IMG/VR virus record: IMGVR_UViG_3300030202_003049 | Coordinates: 1-64,000 of that record | DNA: 64,000 nucleotides | DNA from: a virus | Strand: one strand, 5' to 3' | Shown here: positions 35,827 through 44,259 of the stretch, in pieces | How positions within the stretch are numbered: position 1 is the stretch's first letter | Layout of the letters: each line of letters starts with the position of its first letter | Notes under the pieces: model-generated | What the model was told of the DNA's origin: nothing | Databases searched by the model: none | What the model saw: only the letters and a program-made list of their open reading frames with translations | Made by a program: the position numbers and the translations under genes

Positions 35827-37001
35827 TCTCTCCTCCGTAAAACGAATGGTGTAACCAAAAGACCTAGCCAAACTGCCTTGTCCACTGAATTACATCCAGT
35901 TTTGACTGGTGCTGGAGTATCTCCATCTAATTCTAGTTCCCCCTCAGAGGCTTCAGAATCGCCTGTGTCTTCTTGTTCAGGTGCAGCAGTGTCTTCTTCC
36001 TCCACTTCCTCTACCGGCTCTTCAGCAGGCTCAGAGGACGGCTCAGGCTCCTCATAGAATGGTGGCGCAATCTCTACGCCTTGAAGACTAAGGCCTAACT
36101 CATAGGCGAACGGGTTTATGTTTCCGATGTCAAAGTTAGACACAAAGTTGAACTGGTCCATGTAAAAGTTGTGACCAAACTCTACCTGAATTGGTAGAAA
36201 GTATTCATAGTATGCAGATTGGTTAGCACGCTCTCCTAAGTTGAGGTAGGTGTCCCATGCCATCAAGTCTGCTCGACCGTTCACAAACACATCCCACTCA
36301 TACAGTGTGGTTTCGTATTGTGTCTGAACCATAAATTCAGAGTTAAGGTAACCTTTTGATTGTATCTCCGCAGATCCGGCTATATTTCCACCAACAGGAA
36401 CACCGTTGATGTTTGTTCCATCAGGTAAACTCAAAGCCGTCATGGCTGAACCCTCGGCTCCAGCAGATACATTAGCACCTATGCCATACTGGTTCGATAC
36501 GCTAATCTGCCCATAAGCATCAATGCCATAGTTCTCAAAAGGAACGGCCCAGTCCCAACGGAATGCACCTTGCTCTCGTGACACGTCAGTAATTGCTTCA
36601 ACGGAGACAACAGGGTATTCTCCCCAGTCTTGCCAGTCATCAGCCCATAACTCACAGTCAGTGCCGCCAAGATACCAAGGACAATCTCGTCCCGGTGTTG
36701 CTCTTACTTTGACCACTGCAACATAAAAGTCCGAACCTCTATCTATCGAAGACTGAAACCAGAAAAACTCTATGATACCATCAACAGAGTTTCCGTAGTT
36801 GTCTGAGTTTCCGACATAAAGAGTGTTTCCCTCAAAGAAAGCATAAGCCTGGTCTGACTGTTCATAGTTTGCATCTGTTACTTCGTTGAACCAGACATCG
36901 GTATCGCCCTCCAAGATTGTTGCGCCAGTGTATGAAGTCTCTGGAACATTGAGGGCATCTGCCGAAGCAATGCCCAGTAGTGAACTTAGTAACCAAATCA
37001 T
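35823..37001 (-). CDS. Secreted surface protein with MYXO-CTERM-like tail
   Basis: A 392-residue protein. Signal peptide MIWLLSSLLGIASA is followed by a beta-rich body (about 290 residues) with TFP..YEVDV-type strands. Then comes an acidic Pro/Glu/Thr linker (EEVEEEDTAAPEQEDTGDS) and a C-terminal segment CNSVDKAVWLGLLVTPFVLR-RRE. A Cys, a hydrophobic span and an Arg tail form the sorting signal of myxococcote surface proteins (MYXO-CTERM type). Probably displayed on the host surface late in infection. AAGGATAAAAAA precedes ATG 37001. Confidence 0.82.
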   Translation of the reverse strand: MIWLLSSLLGIASADALNVPETSYTGATILEGDTDVWFNEVTDANYEQSDQAYAFFEGNTLYVGNSDNYGNSVDGIIEFFWFQSSIDRGSDFYVAVVKVRATPGRDCPWYLGGTDCELWADDWQDWGEYPVVSVEAITDVSREQGAFRWDWAVPFENYGIDAYGQISVSNQYGIGANVSAGAEGSAMTALSLPDGTNINGVPVGGNIAGSAEIQSKGYLNSEFMVQTQYETTLYEWDVFVNGRADLMAWDTYLNLGERANQSAYYEYFLPIQVEFGHNFYMDQFNFVSNFDIGNINPFAYELGLSLQGVEIAPPFYEEPEPSSEPAEEPVEEVEEEDTAAPEQEDTGDSEASEGELELDGDTPAPVKTGCNSVDKAVWLGLLVTPFVLRRRE

Positions 37002-37011
37002 TTTTTTATCC

Positions 37012-37284
37012 TTAATCTGCTGTGTGTTGGTATTTTTTACCATCGAAGTAATTCATAAGATCAGTGTAGCCACCAATAAACTCTTCGGTGTTCTTCTCAT
37101 CATTATAAACACTTATCATTGGCACTGTTGGCCAACGATTGTTTTTTAGGCTATGAGCCTCTCGTAAAGACTGATTGCCTGAGACATCTATTATCTCAAC
37201 GCTATGCTTGCGCTTCAATAATTCCTCTACTGCTTTCTTGCAAAAGCCACAATCGCCCTTGAATACAACTTTGAACTTTGTCAT
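37012..37284 (-). CDS. Glutaredoxin-like protein
   Basis: A 90-residue thioredoxin-fold protein with CGFC (residues 12-15), EIIDVSGN, and RWPTVPMISV where the cis-Pro follows Thr-Val as in glutaredoxins, then GGYTDL. It would supply electrons to ribonucleotide reductase or other thiol enzymes. Overlaps the start of the upstream gene. Confidence 0.9.
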   Translation of the reverse strand: MTKFKVVFKGDCGFCKKAVEELLKRKHSVEIIDVSGNQSLREAHSLKNNRWPTVPMISVYNDEKNTEEFIGGYTDLMNYFDGKKYQHTAD

Positions 37285-37550
37285 CCTTTTAATAATCCTC
37301 TATTTTTTATTCTTCTGCTTAGTGAACCCGGGTCACCAACCACAACGTGCTGTCGTGGCTCTGCATAACCAGTTGAAACAACAACTCTTGAGTATTTTGC
37401 CTGTGGTGCGAGGCCAATGGCTTGCGACTCTCTTATTACTTCTTGGCTTGGCGGCTCTTCGGTTATTGATAAGATCCAGTCTGGGTTGACGTAGAATTCT
37501 TTGAGACGGTATCTGCCGTCCTCTTTTACAATTTCAACCAAACTAACCAT
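37281..37550 (-). CDS. Unknown small protein
   Basis: An 89-residue protein starting MVSLVEIVKEDGRYRLKEFY with AGAGGTGTGCT before ATG 37550. Beta-rich first half and a basic tail (GSLSRRIKNRGLLKG). No family recognised. Located between a GDLV gene and glutaredoxin. Confidence 0.75.
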   Translation of the reverse strand: MVSLVEIVKEDGRYRLKEFYVNPDWILSITEEPPSQEVIRESQAIGLAPQAKYSRVVVSTGYAEPRQHVVVGDPGSLSRRIKNRGLLKG

Positions 37551-37782
37551 AGCACACCTCTTTTTTGTTCTCTGCAAAGTATCTTATCTCTCTATTCTCG
37601 ATCTCCCAAATCTTTGAGTCGATCATGACCCTGCTGTAACCTCTTTTGTTTTGACCAGCATAAACACCAATCTGAGGTTTTGCAGTTACACTTATTGGAG
37701 AGAACAGGTTGTCATTCTCGGACCACTTCCGGTGCAGGACTGTCCCCTGCGGAATCCATACTAGGTCTCCCTTCTCGTACAT
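37543..37782 (-). CDS. GDLV-family protein
   Basis: A 79-residue outlying member: MYEKGDLVWIPQGTVLHRKW, IGVYAGQNKRGYSRVMI, REIRYFAENKK. ATG 37782 lies six bases after AGGAG; an ATG two codons upstream has no spacing. Shows that the family exists outside the array. Confidence 0.82.
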   Translation of the reverse strand: MYEKGDLVWIPQGTVLHRKWSENDNLFSPISVTAKPQIGVYAGQNKRGYSRVMIDSKIWEIENREIRYFAENKKEVCYG

Positions 37783-38059
37783 CTTCATCTCCTGTATAAA
37801 AATCTATTAGCCCAGTCAAGATTGACTGTACATCATTGAGGATCGCATCGGCATCAGCAATCTCTAGTCGTGTACTGTCAATCTTAGAATTAACTAGGTT
37901 TAAAGTATTAGAATCACCATCGCTTTCAACTATTGTTTCGAGGTTTTTTTCCAAAACGTCAATGCCTTGTTTCAATTTGATGATCGATCTAATTGTCAAG
38001 TCTCTCAATTCGCTTGGAACATCATCCAGTTCCACGCCATAAGATATTCTAACTCTCAT
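37712..38059 (-). CDS. Small conserved phage-type protein
   Basis: A 115-residue protein: MRVRISYGVELDDVPSELRD, then helices (IKLKQGIDVLEKNL; IADADAILNDVQS), and an acidic/Pro tail. The MRVkIsYgVeldevP start is recalled from T4-like marine phages. Function unknown. TGGAGGAAAA before ATG 38059. Confidence 0.8.
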   Translation of the reverse strand: MRVRISYGVELDDVPSELRDLTIRSIIKLKQGIDVLEKNLETIVESDGDSNTLNLVNSKIDSTRLEIADADAILNDVQSILTGLIDFYTGDEDVREGRPSMDSAGDSPAPEVVRE

Positions 38060-38080
38060 TTTTCCTCCAGTTATAAATGT

Positions 38081-38109
38081 AATATAACCGATTAGTAATT
38101 GTCTGTCAA
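38081..38109 (-). promoter_or_regulatory. Sigma-70-type promoter
   Basis: TTGACA at 38104-38109, 17 bp, TATATT at 38081-38086. Confidence 0.82.
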
Positions 38110-38113
38110 GTAT

Positions 38114-38377
38114 TTATTGGAAGATTCCCAAATAAATAGAGTTTATGACCAAGCCAGTGACAGCAAGGCCAACGGTCCAGATAACTCTAGATACACTGGC
38201 TTGCCATTGCTCTAAGTCTCTAAGGCGAGCATAGAGTCCTTGATCAGGGTTATAAATGGCTTCCTTGATCTTCTTAACGTCTTCGATCATTTCGTCTTGT
38301 TTGTCTGCCATTCTTTCAATTGTCATTGTCAAACGAACGATAGCATCTTTCAGTTCTTGAATCTCTTTCTCATCCAC
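38114..38377 (-). CDS. Coiled-coil protein with C-terminal membrane span
   Basis: An 87-residue protein: coiled-coil (ELKDAIVRLTMTIERMADKQ), a short conserved turn NPDQGLYARLRDLEQW, then a membrane span (SRVIWTVGLAVTGLVINSIY). This order is like the XhlA/holin-associated small proteins of phages. It may help lysis together with the amidase and the holin-like protein at 50229. Confidence 0.78.
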   Translation of the reverse strand: MDEKEIQELKDAIVRLTMTIERMADKQDEMIEDVKKIKEAIYNPDQGLYARLRDLEQWQASVSRVIWTVGLAVTGLVINSIYLGIFQ

Positions 38378-38403
38378 AATCTAACCCTCCACACTAATTA
38401 GTA

Positions 38404-39972
38404 TCAGTCCGAAACAATAGCATGCGAAGTTGTCAGTAAAGTTCCTGCTGCTGATGCAGCATTCTTCAAAGCCGAGGTTGTAACTTTACAAGGGTCGATA
38501 ATACCTGACTCGTACATATTGGTTATTTTTCTTCTCAAGAAGTCATAGCCATTATCACCTGTCTCATCTTTAATCTTTGAGACAATAATATCAGCAGACT
38601 CTCCAGCATTTGTTGCCATTTGTCTGATTGGTGCTTGGCATGCCATGAGAATAACTTGTGCCCCAATTGATTGTTCATCATTATCTGTCTCAACGAACAA
38701 GTCGGTTGTCGCACGTAACAGGGCCACGCCCCCACCCGGGAGGGTACCTAGGTCCCTTGCGGCCCTAACGGCCTCCAGTGCATCATCAATACGATGCTTC
38801 TTCTCAATCATTTCGATTTCTGTGGCTGCTCCGACTTTGATGACTGCGACTCCCGAAGCAAGTCGAGTGATACGTTCTTGAAGTCGTTCACACTCAGATA
38901 GGTTGTCAGTCTGTTGTATCTCGTTCTTAATCGCCTCAATGCGCGTATCGATCTCCTCACCATTACCTTTTCCTCCAATGATTGTTGTCCATCCTTTCAT
39001 GATCCTAATGTTTTTACATCCACCAAATTGAGGTAACTCAATCTCTTTCAAGAGCAGACCATCCTCCCTGGTGATAAATGTTGCACCAATTGTGGCGCAA
39101 AGGTCTCTAAGGATATTTCTTCTTTCTTCTCCGTACTTTGGAGACTTAACGGCACAGATTTTCATTGTTCCACGTACAGCGTTGGCAATCAAAGCAGCAA
39201 GTGCTTGTCCTTCAAAGTCATTACCAATAATGAGAAGCGGACGGTTGTCTCTTGCTGCAATCTCTAGAGTTGGCATGATCTGATCTATTTGTTCAATCTT
39301 TTCATCAGTAACAAGAACCAGTGGGTTGTCGTAATCAACAGTCCCAGTCCTCTCGTTGTTGATAAACTTGCTAGAAACATACCCAGAATCAAATCTAAAG
39401 CCCTCAATCAAGTCAAGAGAGGTCTCCATGCTTCGTGCTTCTTCCACAAGAACAGAGCCATCCTTGCCTGCCTTATCAACTGCTGTTGCAATCAGTGTGC
39501 CAATCGCTTCATCATTATTTGCTGAGATTGTGGCAATGTGCTTAATATCATCAACTGTCTGAATTGGTCGCGACATGTCCGTCAGACGTTCGCAAACTGC
39601 TTCAACCGCCTTGTCCATACCTCTCTTCATTTCCACAGGGGAAACACCAGATACGAGGTATTGCTGTGCAGTCTTAAGGATGCTGCGCGCAAGTACAGTT
39701 GCGGTGGTTGTTCCGTCACCAGCAACGCTGACTGATTGCTCTGCCGCTTGCTTGATGACTTGCGCACCAAGGTTCATGAACGGATCTTCGCAGGTAACAA
39801 ACTTTGCTACGGTCACTCCGTCTTTTGTAATTACAGGAACGTCTTGCCCCTTGTGATATAATGCTACGTTACGCCCACGGGGGCCTAGGGTAGTAGCAAC
39901 GTTATCTGCTAAAAGATCAACGCCCTCAATGATTTTCGCATTAAGGGGTTGACCGTTCTTAAAATGTTTCAC
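38404..39972 (-). CDS. groEL: Phage chaperonin GroEL
   Basis: A 522-residue 60-kDa chaperonin. Motifs: TTLGPRGRNV (ATP region), VAGDGTTTATVLAR, IDDALEAVRAARDLGT and LPGGGVALLR. The Asp that activates water (IDDAL) is present. It is shorter than the bacterial protein and ends ...LLTTSHAIVSD without the GGM tail. Many jumbo phages carry a chaperonin to fold large capsid proteins; the GroES partner is at 59354. Starts at GTG 39972 behind TGGAGGAAAA. Confidence 0.93.
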   Translation of the reverse strand: MKHFKNGQPLNAKIIEGVDLLADNVATTLGPRGRNVALYHKGQDVPVITKDGVTVAKFVTCEDPFMNLGAQVIKQAAEQSVSVAGDGTTTATVLARSILKTAQQYLVSGVSPVEMKRGMDKAVEAVCERLTDMSRPIQTVDDIKHIATISANNDEAIGTLIATAVDKAGKDGSVLVEEARSMETSLDLIEGFRFDSGYVSSKFINNERTGTVDYDNPLVLVTDEKIEQIDQIMPTLEIAARDNRPLLIIGNDFEGQALAALIANAVRGTMKICAVKSPKYGEERRNILRDLCATIGATFITREDGLLLKEIELPQFGGCKNIRIMKGWTTIIGGKGNGEEIDTRIEAIKNEIQQTDNLSECERLQERITRLASGVAVIKVGAATEIEMIEKKHRIDDALEAVRAARDLGTLPGGGVALLRATTDLFVETDNDEQSIGAQVILMACQAPIRQMATNAGESADIIVSKIKDETGDNGYDFLRRKITNMYESGIIDPCKVTTSALKNAASAAGTLLTTSHAIVSD

Positions 39973-39986
39973 TTTTCCTCCAAAGG

Positions 39987-41216
39987 TTATTTCTCTTTAC
40001 TTATTATAACCTCTTCTATGAGTTTGTCAAGGGAAAAGTGTAACTTTTTTTCTTTTTGTTCCATTACACCATCAGCAACTTTATCATCACATGATCCAAC
40101 ACTGAATGCTTTGAAAGTAAAATCAGAGCCAGAACTTAAGTGGTCCTGTAATTGATCAAAGTTTTCTCTCTCAAGTGTTGATATATAACTAACAATCAGT
40201 TGCTTCATTTGTCCATACCAAGCATCGAGGACAGAGAGAGAATCGAACACCTCTTGCATTTCGCTACGAAGTGCATTGTTAAAACTCTCTGGGGTTAACA
40301 GAGATTGCAATTCGTAAGTTGCTTTCTCTGCAACATCAGGGTCATTGCTTGACAGCACGTTATTCAGAGAGTCTATGTCATAATACTCAACTCCCTTAAC
40401 TTCCTGTGGTATTGCCGAGCCGATGATGTCAGCCTTAGTGATCTTGTAAGCGTTGATTGAAATGTCACCACCACTACCAACAAATGAAAGATAATAAAGT
40501 CCCCCATCGTTTATTGGATCAGTAGGTGGGTTAATAAATTTTCTATCTTCACTCTTTGCTACAGTAGAGTTACGTATGGTGCGGTGACCTTTGTCCAGCG
40601 GCATTGAGTAAGGTATTGATAGGGTCTCCAATAAGTTACCAAAAGAACCTCCGAGTTTTGACTTGGCCTTTACTTTAAGTGAGACACCAACTCTGAGGCC
40701 TCCACGTTCGACGATGATGTCTTCAACACCACCAGTACGTGAGGGAACAGTCTGGCCACCCATAAGAGTTGCCATATAAGCCTCGTTTACATAACCACCA
40801 GCAGACCTATTGAACTGCTCAGTGATTGAAATCAAACCAGCAGATAAAGCAATCTTTGACATCAATCCGCCAAGGCTTGAACAACGCTCGCTCAAGACCT
40901 CTTGAGACTTAAAATCAAAGAAACTAAACGAATCAACCAAAGATTGAGCAGAAGACAAGTCAATACTGACATTCGCGCTAGACATCAGGGTGTTTAATGC
41001 TGCACTGGATGATTTGAGAATCTTATCTGATTCAGTTCCAGTAACAAGAATGTCTGCTATCTCTGCTAAGTCAAGCCCAAGATTGTCCATACTCTTTGGC
41101 GCTGCTGCTTTCTTCTCAACACCACCTTTCTCTTCCTCGTTAAGGACGGGGCTTTTGTGAAGTTCGCGCTTTTCTGCTAGCAATTTATCAACTAATTCAT
41201 CCAGAATGCTTCTCAT
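39987..41216 (-). CDS. Unknown virion-type protein with nuclease-like core
   Basis: A 409-residue protein. The N-terminus (RSILDELVDKLLAEKREL) and C-terminus (HFSLDKLIEEVIISKEK) are tag-like helices. A middle segment GGVEDIIVERGGLRVGVSLK fits a PD-(D/E)xK core (D...vSLKvK). This arrangement is recalled from marine myoviruses near the prohead genes. The 3' end contains the GroEL promoter. Function not known. Confidence 0.7.
   Translation of the reverse strand: MRSILDELVDKLLAEKRELHKSPVLNEEEKGGVEKKAAAPKSMDNLGLDLAEIADILVTGTESDKILKSSSAALNTLMSSANVSIDLSSAQSLVDSFSFFDFKSQEVLSERCSSLGGLMSKIALSAGLISITEQFNRSAGGYVNEAYMATLMGGQTVPSRTGGVEDIIVERGGLRVGVSLKVKAKSKLGGSFGNLLETLSIPYSMPLDKGHRTIRNSTVAKSEDRKFINPPTDPINDGGLYYLSFVGSGGDISINAYKITKADIIGSAIPQEVKGVEYYDIDSLNNVLSSNDPDVAEKATYELQSLLTPESFNNALRSEMQEVFDSLSVLDAWYGQMKQLIVSYISTLERENFDQLQDHLSSGSDFTFKAFSVGSCDDKVADGVMEQKEKKLHFSLDKLIEEVIISKEK
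40003..40030 (-). promoter_or_regulatory. Consensus promoter for GroEL
   Basis: TTGACA at 40025-40030, 16 bp, TATAAT at 40003-40008. Nested in the last codons of the upstream gene. Confidence 0.88.
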
Positions 41217-42106
41217 TTAATGTCCTCCAATAACTTTTTAATGTCCAAACCAGCACAATCTATCTTTCGATTGGTCAAATGATAGTGGCTTACAAAGCCT
41301 TCAAATCTTCCATCAGCCACCGGTTTACTTACTTTGGTACTAGTGTTGCCTTTTCTATCCAAAGGGGCCTTCAGGGGGATTCCTGTGGCTGTATGGACGG
41401 CTTTCATTAGTGCTTGCAGTGCTTGAAGTTGAACTGGGTAGAAACCAAGGTGAGTCTCCAGTTTTTTACCATGAACCATAGCATCTCTGACCACTGGTCT
41501 TTCTCCGAAACCTTTTCTCTTGTACCAATCTTGATACTTTGGATAGAAAGCGTTAGCAATCTCAACACCAACAGAAGCATTGTTCCATTTGCGAGAACCA
41601 GCATGGTAAGCAACATCATTCATGTCCATGAATTGATAGATGGTTCCATCGTTGTCAATGGCGAAGTGAACAGAGATGCCTCTCTTCTTCAGTACTTTAA
41701 AGCAAGTCTCGGAAGAAAGGCAAACGTCCCAATGACACACGAAAAACTTTGGGTCTCTCTTCTGTGTCATCTTTCTGAAGCCTTTGGTCAACTTGTAACC
41801 ATCGCCCTCAAAGAAAAGACGGACGTTTGGCCATTCAATCGGTAGATAGTCTGAGTTATAGACAATGAAAGACTCTCTGTTCTGCTTCATTGACTTTGGC
41901 TGATAGTCTTCGAGGTTAGCCACTCTATCGTTGTAAACACGTCGATAGGTGGTAGGACCCATAAGGCCATCTGCCGTTAGATTATGCTCTTTTTGGAACT
42001 TTATGATAGCATTGATGAGATCCTCATCAAAATCATCGCAACCAAACCACTCAGGTGTCCACCCAAGTTTTGCAGCAGAGCCTTCATTGTAAAAAACCTT
42101 ATCCAT
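41213..42106 (-). CDS. Phage lysin: amidase with peptidoglycan-binding domain
   Basis: A 297-residue endolysin-like enzyme. The N-terminal PG_binding_1-type domain is near residues 20-60 (LINAIIKFQKEHNLTADGLM-GPTT). The C-terminal amidase_2 domain has zinc ligands in VCHWDVC, YHAG and VSHYHLT..KIDC. It cleaves the MurNAc-L-alanine bond to release progeny or to enter. No signal peptide is visible, so a holin would be needed. Start overlaps the ClpP stop (TGATG). Confidence 0.9.
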   Translation of the reverse strand: MDKVFYNEGSAAKLGWTPEWFGCDDFDEDLINAIIKFQKEHNLTADGLMGPTTYRRVYNDRVANLEDYQPKSMKQNRESFIVYNSDYLPIEWPNVRLFFEGDGYKLTKGFRKMTQKRDPKFFVCHWDVCLSSETCFKVLKKRGISVHFAIDNDGTIYQFMDMNDVAYHAGSRKWNNASVGVEIANAFYPKYQDWYKRKGFGERPVVRDAMVHGKKLETHLGFYPVQLQALQALMKAVHTATGIPLKAPLDRKGNTSTKVSKPVADGRFEGFVSHYHLTNRKIDCAGLDIKKLLEDIK

Positions 42107-42777
42107 CAGTAAACCTCGTCAGCCAAGCCTTTCTCAATGGCTTCTTCAGCGCTTAGATACACGTTAACCTTTCTGTTAATTAGGCTTTGAATTTGCTTTT
42201 TGCTCATCTCAGTCTCATCAGACATAGCCTGAATGTAAGATTCTTGCAGTAGGTTCATTTGCTCAAGTTCATTTTTGATTGAATGTAACTCTCCCATAGA
42301 ACCGCCGGCCACAGAGTGAATCATAATTCTTGTATGTGCCCCAACTCTACGATGCCCTTTCGTTCCACAAGCCAACATCAGCGTTCCTGCCGACATTACC
42401 TTTCCAAGGCCAATAGTTTCAATAACGACACCCTGGGCTTTAATGTGGTTTATTACATCATAAATTGCAAACATCTCGTCTGCTGCTCCACCATAAGTTG
42501 AGACATAAAGTTTGATGGGGTCAATTTCACCCTCTGAGTTCTTTTGTTTTGATAGAACGAGTAGGGCTGTGATAATTTCTGCACCTCTTTCTTCGTTCAA
42601 GTCTCCACTGAAATAGATTGATCGAGCCTCAGGATTTTCTTCAGCGGCTCCTGCTAATAATGTCAATAAGTCGGCTGCAGTTGCTTCCTCTGACTCTTCC
42701 ACTTCTTCCACTTCCGGTGGTACTTCTTTTTCTTTATCTTTTTTAGTTTTCTTTGTCTTCTTAGTAACCTTTGTCAT
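42106..42777 (-). CDS. clpP: ClpP-type protease with altered catalytic Asp
   Basis: A 223-residue S14 protease: basic, acidic N-terminal extension (KKTKKDKEKEVPP), then ClpP core with YFSGDLNEERG, STYGGAAD, GKVMSAG (Ser129), RIMIHSVAGG (His154). At the position of the triad Asp the sequence reads KVNVYLSAEEA, giving Asn205, so activity may be reduced or structural. Phage ClpP-like proteases often process prohead proteins; the acidic scaffold-like gene next door fits. GGGAGTTAAA before ATG 42777. Confidence 0.9.
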   Translation of the reverse strand: MTKVTKKTKKTKKDKEKEVPPEVEEVEESEEATAADLLTLLAGAAEENPEARSIYFSGDLNEERGAEIITALLVLSKQKNSEGEIDPIKLYVSTYGGAADEMFAIYDVINHIKAQGVVIETIGLGKVMSAGTLMLACGTKGHRRVGAHTRIMIHSVAGGSMGELHSIKNELEQMNLLQESYIQAMSDETEMSKKQIQSLINRKVNVYLSAEEAIEKGLADEVY

Positions 42778-42809
42778 TTTAACTCCCGTGTTTGACAATT
42801 TCACAAAAT

Positions 42810-42834
42810 AAAAAGGAGAGGATTGCTCCTCTCC
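42810..42834 (-). terminator. Terminator nested beside the ClpP promoter
   Basis: GGAGAGG (42815-42821) pairs with CCTCTCC (42828-42834), followed on the minus strand by five U. Lies directly downstream of the -10 at 42837-42842, so it stops the upstream gene while the new start begins within it. Confidence 0.75.
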
Positions 42835-42836
42835 CT

Positions 42837-42864
42837 ATTATAACACATATTTAAGGGGTGTCAA
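42837..42864 (-). promoter_or_regulatory. Consensus promoter for the ClpP-amidase unit
   Basis: TTGACA at 42859-42864, 16 bp, TATAAT at 42837-42842 with TGT extension. Confidence 0.88.
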
Positions 42865-42871
42865 GTGATAA

Positions 42872-43405
42872 TCACTTGTTTCCAAGAGCGCGGTTAAGTC
42901 TTCTTTGTGCTCTTTTGGCTTCGTTGAGACGACGTGCAACTCGACGTGCAACTTCCTCAACAACTTCTTTTCGGCTTGGCTCTACAGAAACACCTTCGAG
43001 CATGTCTTCAGGCATCTCAGGCTCAGGCATATCCATTGCATCCTCAGCGCCAGCCAATTCAGCATCGGCCTCCATGTCATCCATTTCAGCATCAGCGCCC
43101 ATGATTCCCTCAAGTTTCTTGCCAAGTTCAATCAAAACTCGTGCTTCTTCCTCAGTGAGGTCAAGATCGCCACTAGGTGCATCCATTTCTGGTTCCATTT
43201 CTGGTGCATCCATTGGTTCCATATCCATCTCTTCTTTTTCTTCTTCGTGCATATCTTCTTTCATTTCATGCTTTTCTTCGTCCATGTGAGCACCTTCTTC
43301 AAGGTCCTCATCTTTCTTGGCATAAGCCATTTCGTTTACGACAGGCATGTTGGCAAGTGATTGAAAGCGACGGATTTGTGCTTCTGATAATAATTTCTTA
43401 GACAT
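42872..43405 (-). CDS. Acidic prohead-core/scaffold-like protein
   Basis: A 177-residue protein: SKKLLSEAQIRRFQSLANMP, EMAYAKK, a Glu/Asp/Met-rich stretch, then helices and a basic end (RRVARRLNEAKRAQRRLNRA). The SEAQIRRFxxLAN start is recalled from myoviral core/scaffold proteins of marine phages. Highly acidic with basic ends, as expected for a scaffold degraded by a phage protease. ATG 43405 has AAGGAG at about ten bases. Confidence 0.72.
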   Translation of the reverse strand: MSKKLLSEAQIRRFQSLANMPVVNEMAYAKKDEDLEEGAHMDEEKHEMKEDMHEEEKEEMDMEPMDAPEMEPEMDAPSGDLDLTEEEARVLIELGKKLEGIMGADAEMDDMEADAELAGAEDAMDMPEPEMPEDMLEGVSVEPSRKEVVEEVARRVARRLNEAKRAQRRLNRALGNK

Positions 43406-43474
43406 AACAGTAATTCTCCTTATATTATGTGTTACTGACATAAATAGAACTTAAAAAAGAAAAAAGACTCTCTT

Positions 43475-43798
43475 TCACAGTTCTGGGTGCTCTTTTGCTA
43501 TGATGTCAAAGATGTTATCAATTTCATCGTCACCTAAGCCAAGTTTATTTACCAATTCTTCGCCCTGGTTTCTTTCGGAGCGGATTCTTGATCTTGCTTT
43601 CTTTTGCCTAGCGGTGCCTTTCTTGTCTTTGTAATCCTCGATAAAATCCTCAATGAGGTCTTCTCTTTCAATTACTGCTTCCACACAGGCTCGGAAGAAC
43701 TCAGATTGAGACATAGAGTGATACTCCATTCTCAACTTAAACTGAGCATGGTACTCTTCCTTGCCATAGAATGTGAACTTCTTTTTGTATTCAGACAT
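43475..43798 (-). CDS. Ribbon-helix-helix-like small protein
   Basis: A 107-residue protein: YKKKFTFYGKEEYHAQFKLR, MSQSEFFRACVEAVIEREDL, then a basic stretch (RQKKARSRIRSERNQ). The strand-helix-helix order with QSEFFR is like RHH DNA-binding proteins recalled from marine phages. Probably a DNA-binding regulator. Its start overlaps the dUTPase stop region. Confidence 0.75.
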   Translation of the reverse strand: MSEYKKKFTFYGKEEYHAQFKLRMEYHSMSQSEFFRACVEAVIEREDLIEDFIEDYKDKKGTARQKKARSRIRSERNQGEELVNKLGLGDDEIDNIFDIIAKEHPEL

Positions 43799-44259
43799 TA
43801 TGAGCCAGTAGAGCCAAACCCGCCTTCTCCTCTGTCGGAAATGCAGACTGGTCGATTATAAATAGTACCACTTGGCTCTTCTTGACACTGAAAATGATAA
43901 ACAGGCAATAAAACTAGTTGGGCTATCTTATCGCCAGGCGCTATCATTTGAGGCCTCATACTTACATTATGGAGATTTATGAAAACTTCTCCGCTGTAGC
44001 CGGGATCAATTACACATGCTCCAACAAGCAGTTGTTTCTTTGATGCCATTGAGGATCTGTTCTTGACTTCCAGCATAAAACCATGTGGAACTTCAAACCT
44101 TAGTCCCGTCTCTAGAACTACAGATTCTCCTGGTCCAACGGTTAGTGGAGAAGAATCTGCTGTCGAAGGACAATAGAACACGTCAAGCCCGGCATCAGAG
44201 GGATTTGATCTAGAGGGTGCTTTCACACCCAATCTGGTTTTTTCATACCTCAGGATCAT
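43798..44259 (-). CDS. dut: dUTPase
   Basis: A 153-residue trimeric-type dUTPase with all five motifs: SDAGLDVF (I), KNRSSMAS (II), GACVIDPGYSGEVFINLHN (III), GDKIAQLVL (IV) and RGEGGFGSTG (V). It hydrolyses dUTP to dUMP, sparing the phage DNA from uracil and feeding ThyX. ATG 44259 follows GGAGGAAACAA; the longer frame to 44418 runs into the upstream gene. Confidence 0.95.
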   Translation of the reverse strand: MILRYEKTRLGVKAPSRSNPSDAGLDVFYCPSTADSSPLTVGPGESVVLETGLRFEVPHGFMLEVKNRSSMASKKQLLVGACVIDPGYSGEVFINLHNVSMRPQMIAPGDKIAQLVLLPVYHFQCQEEPSGTIYNRPVCISDRGEGGFGSTGS

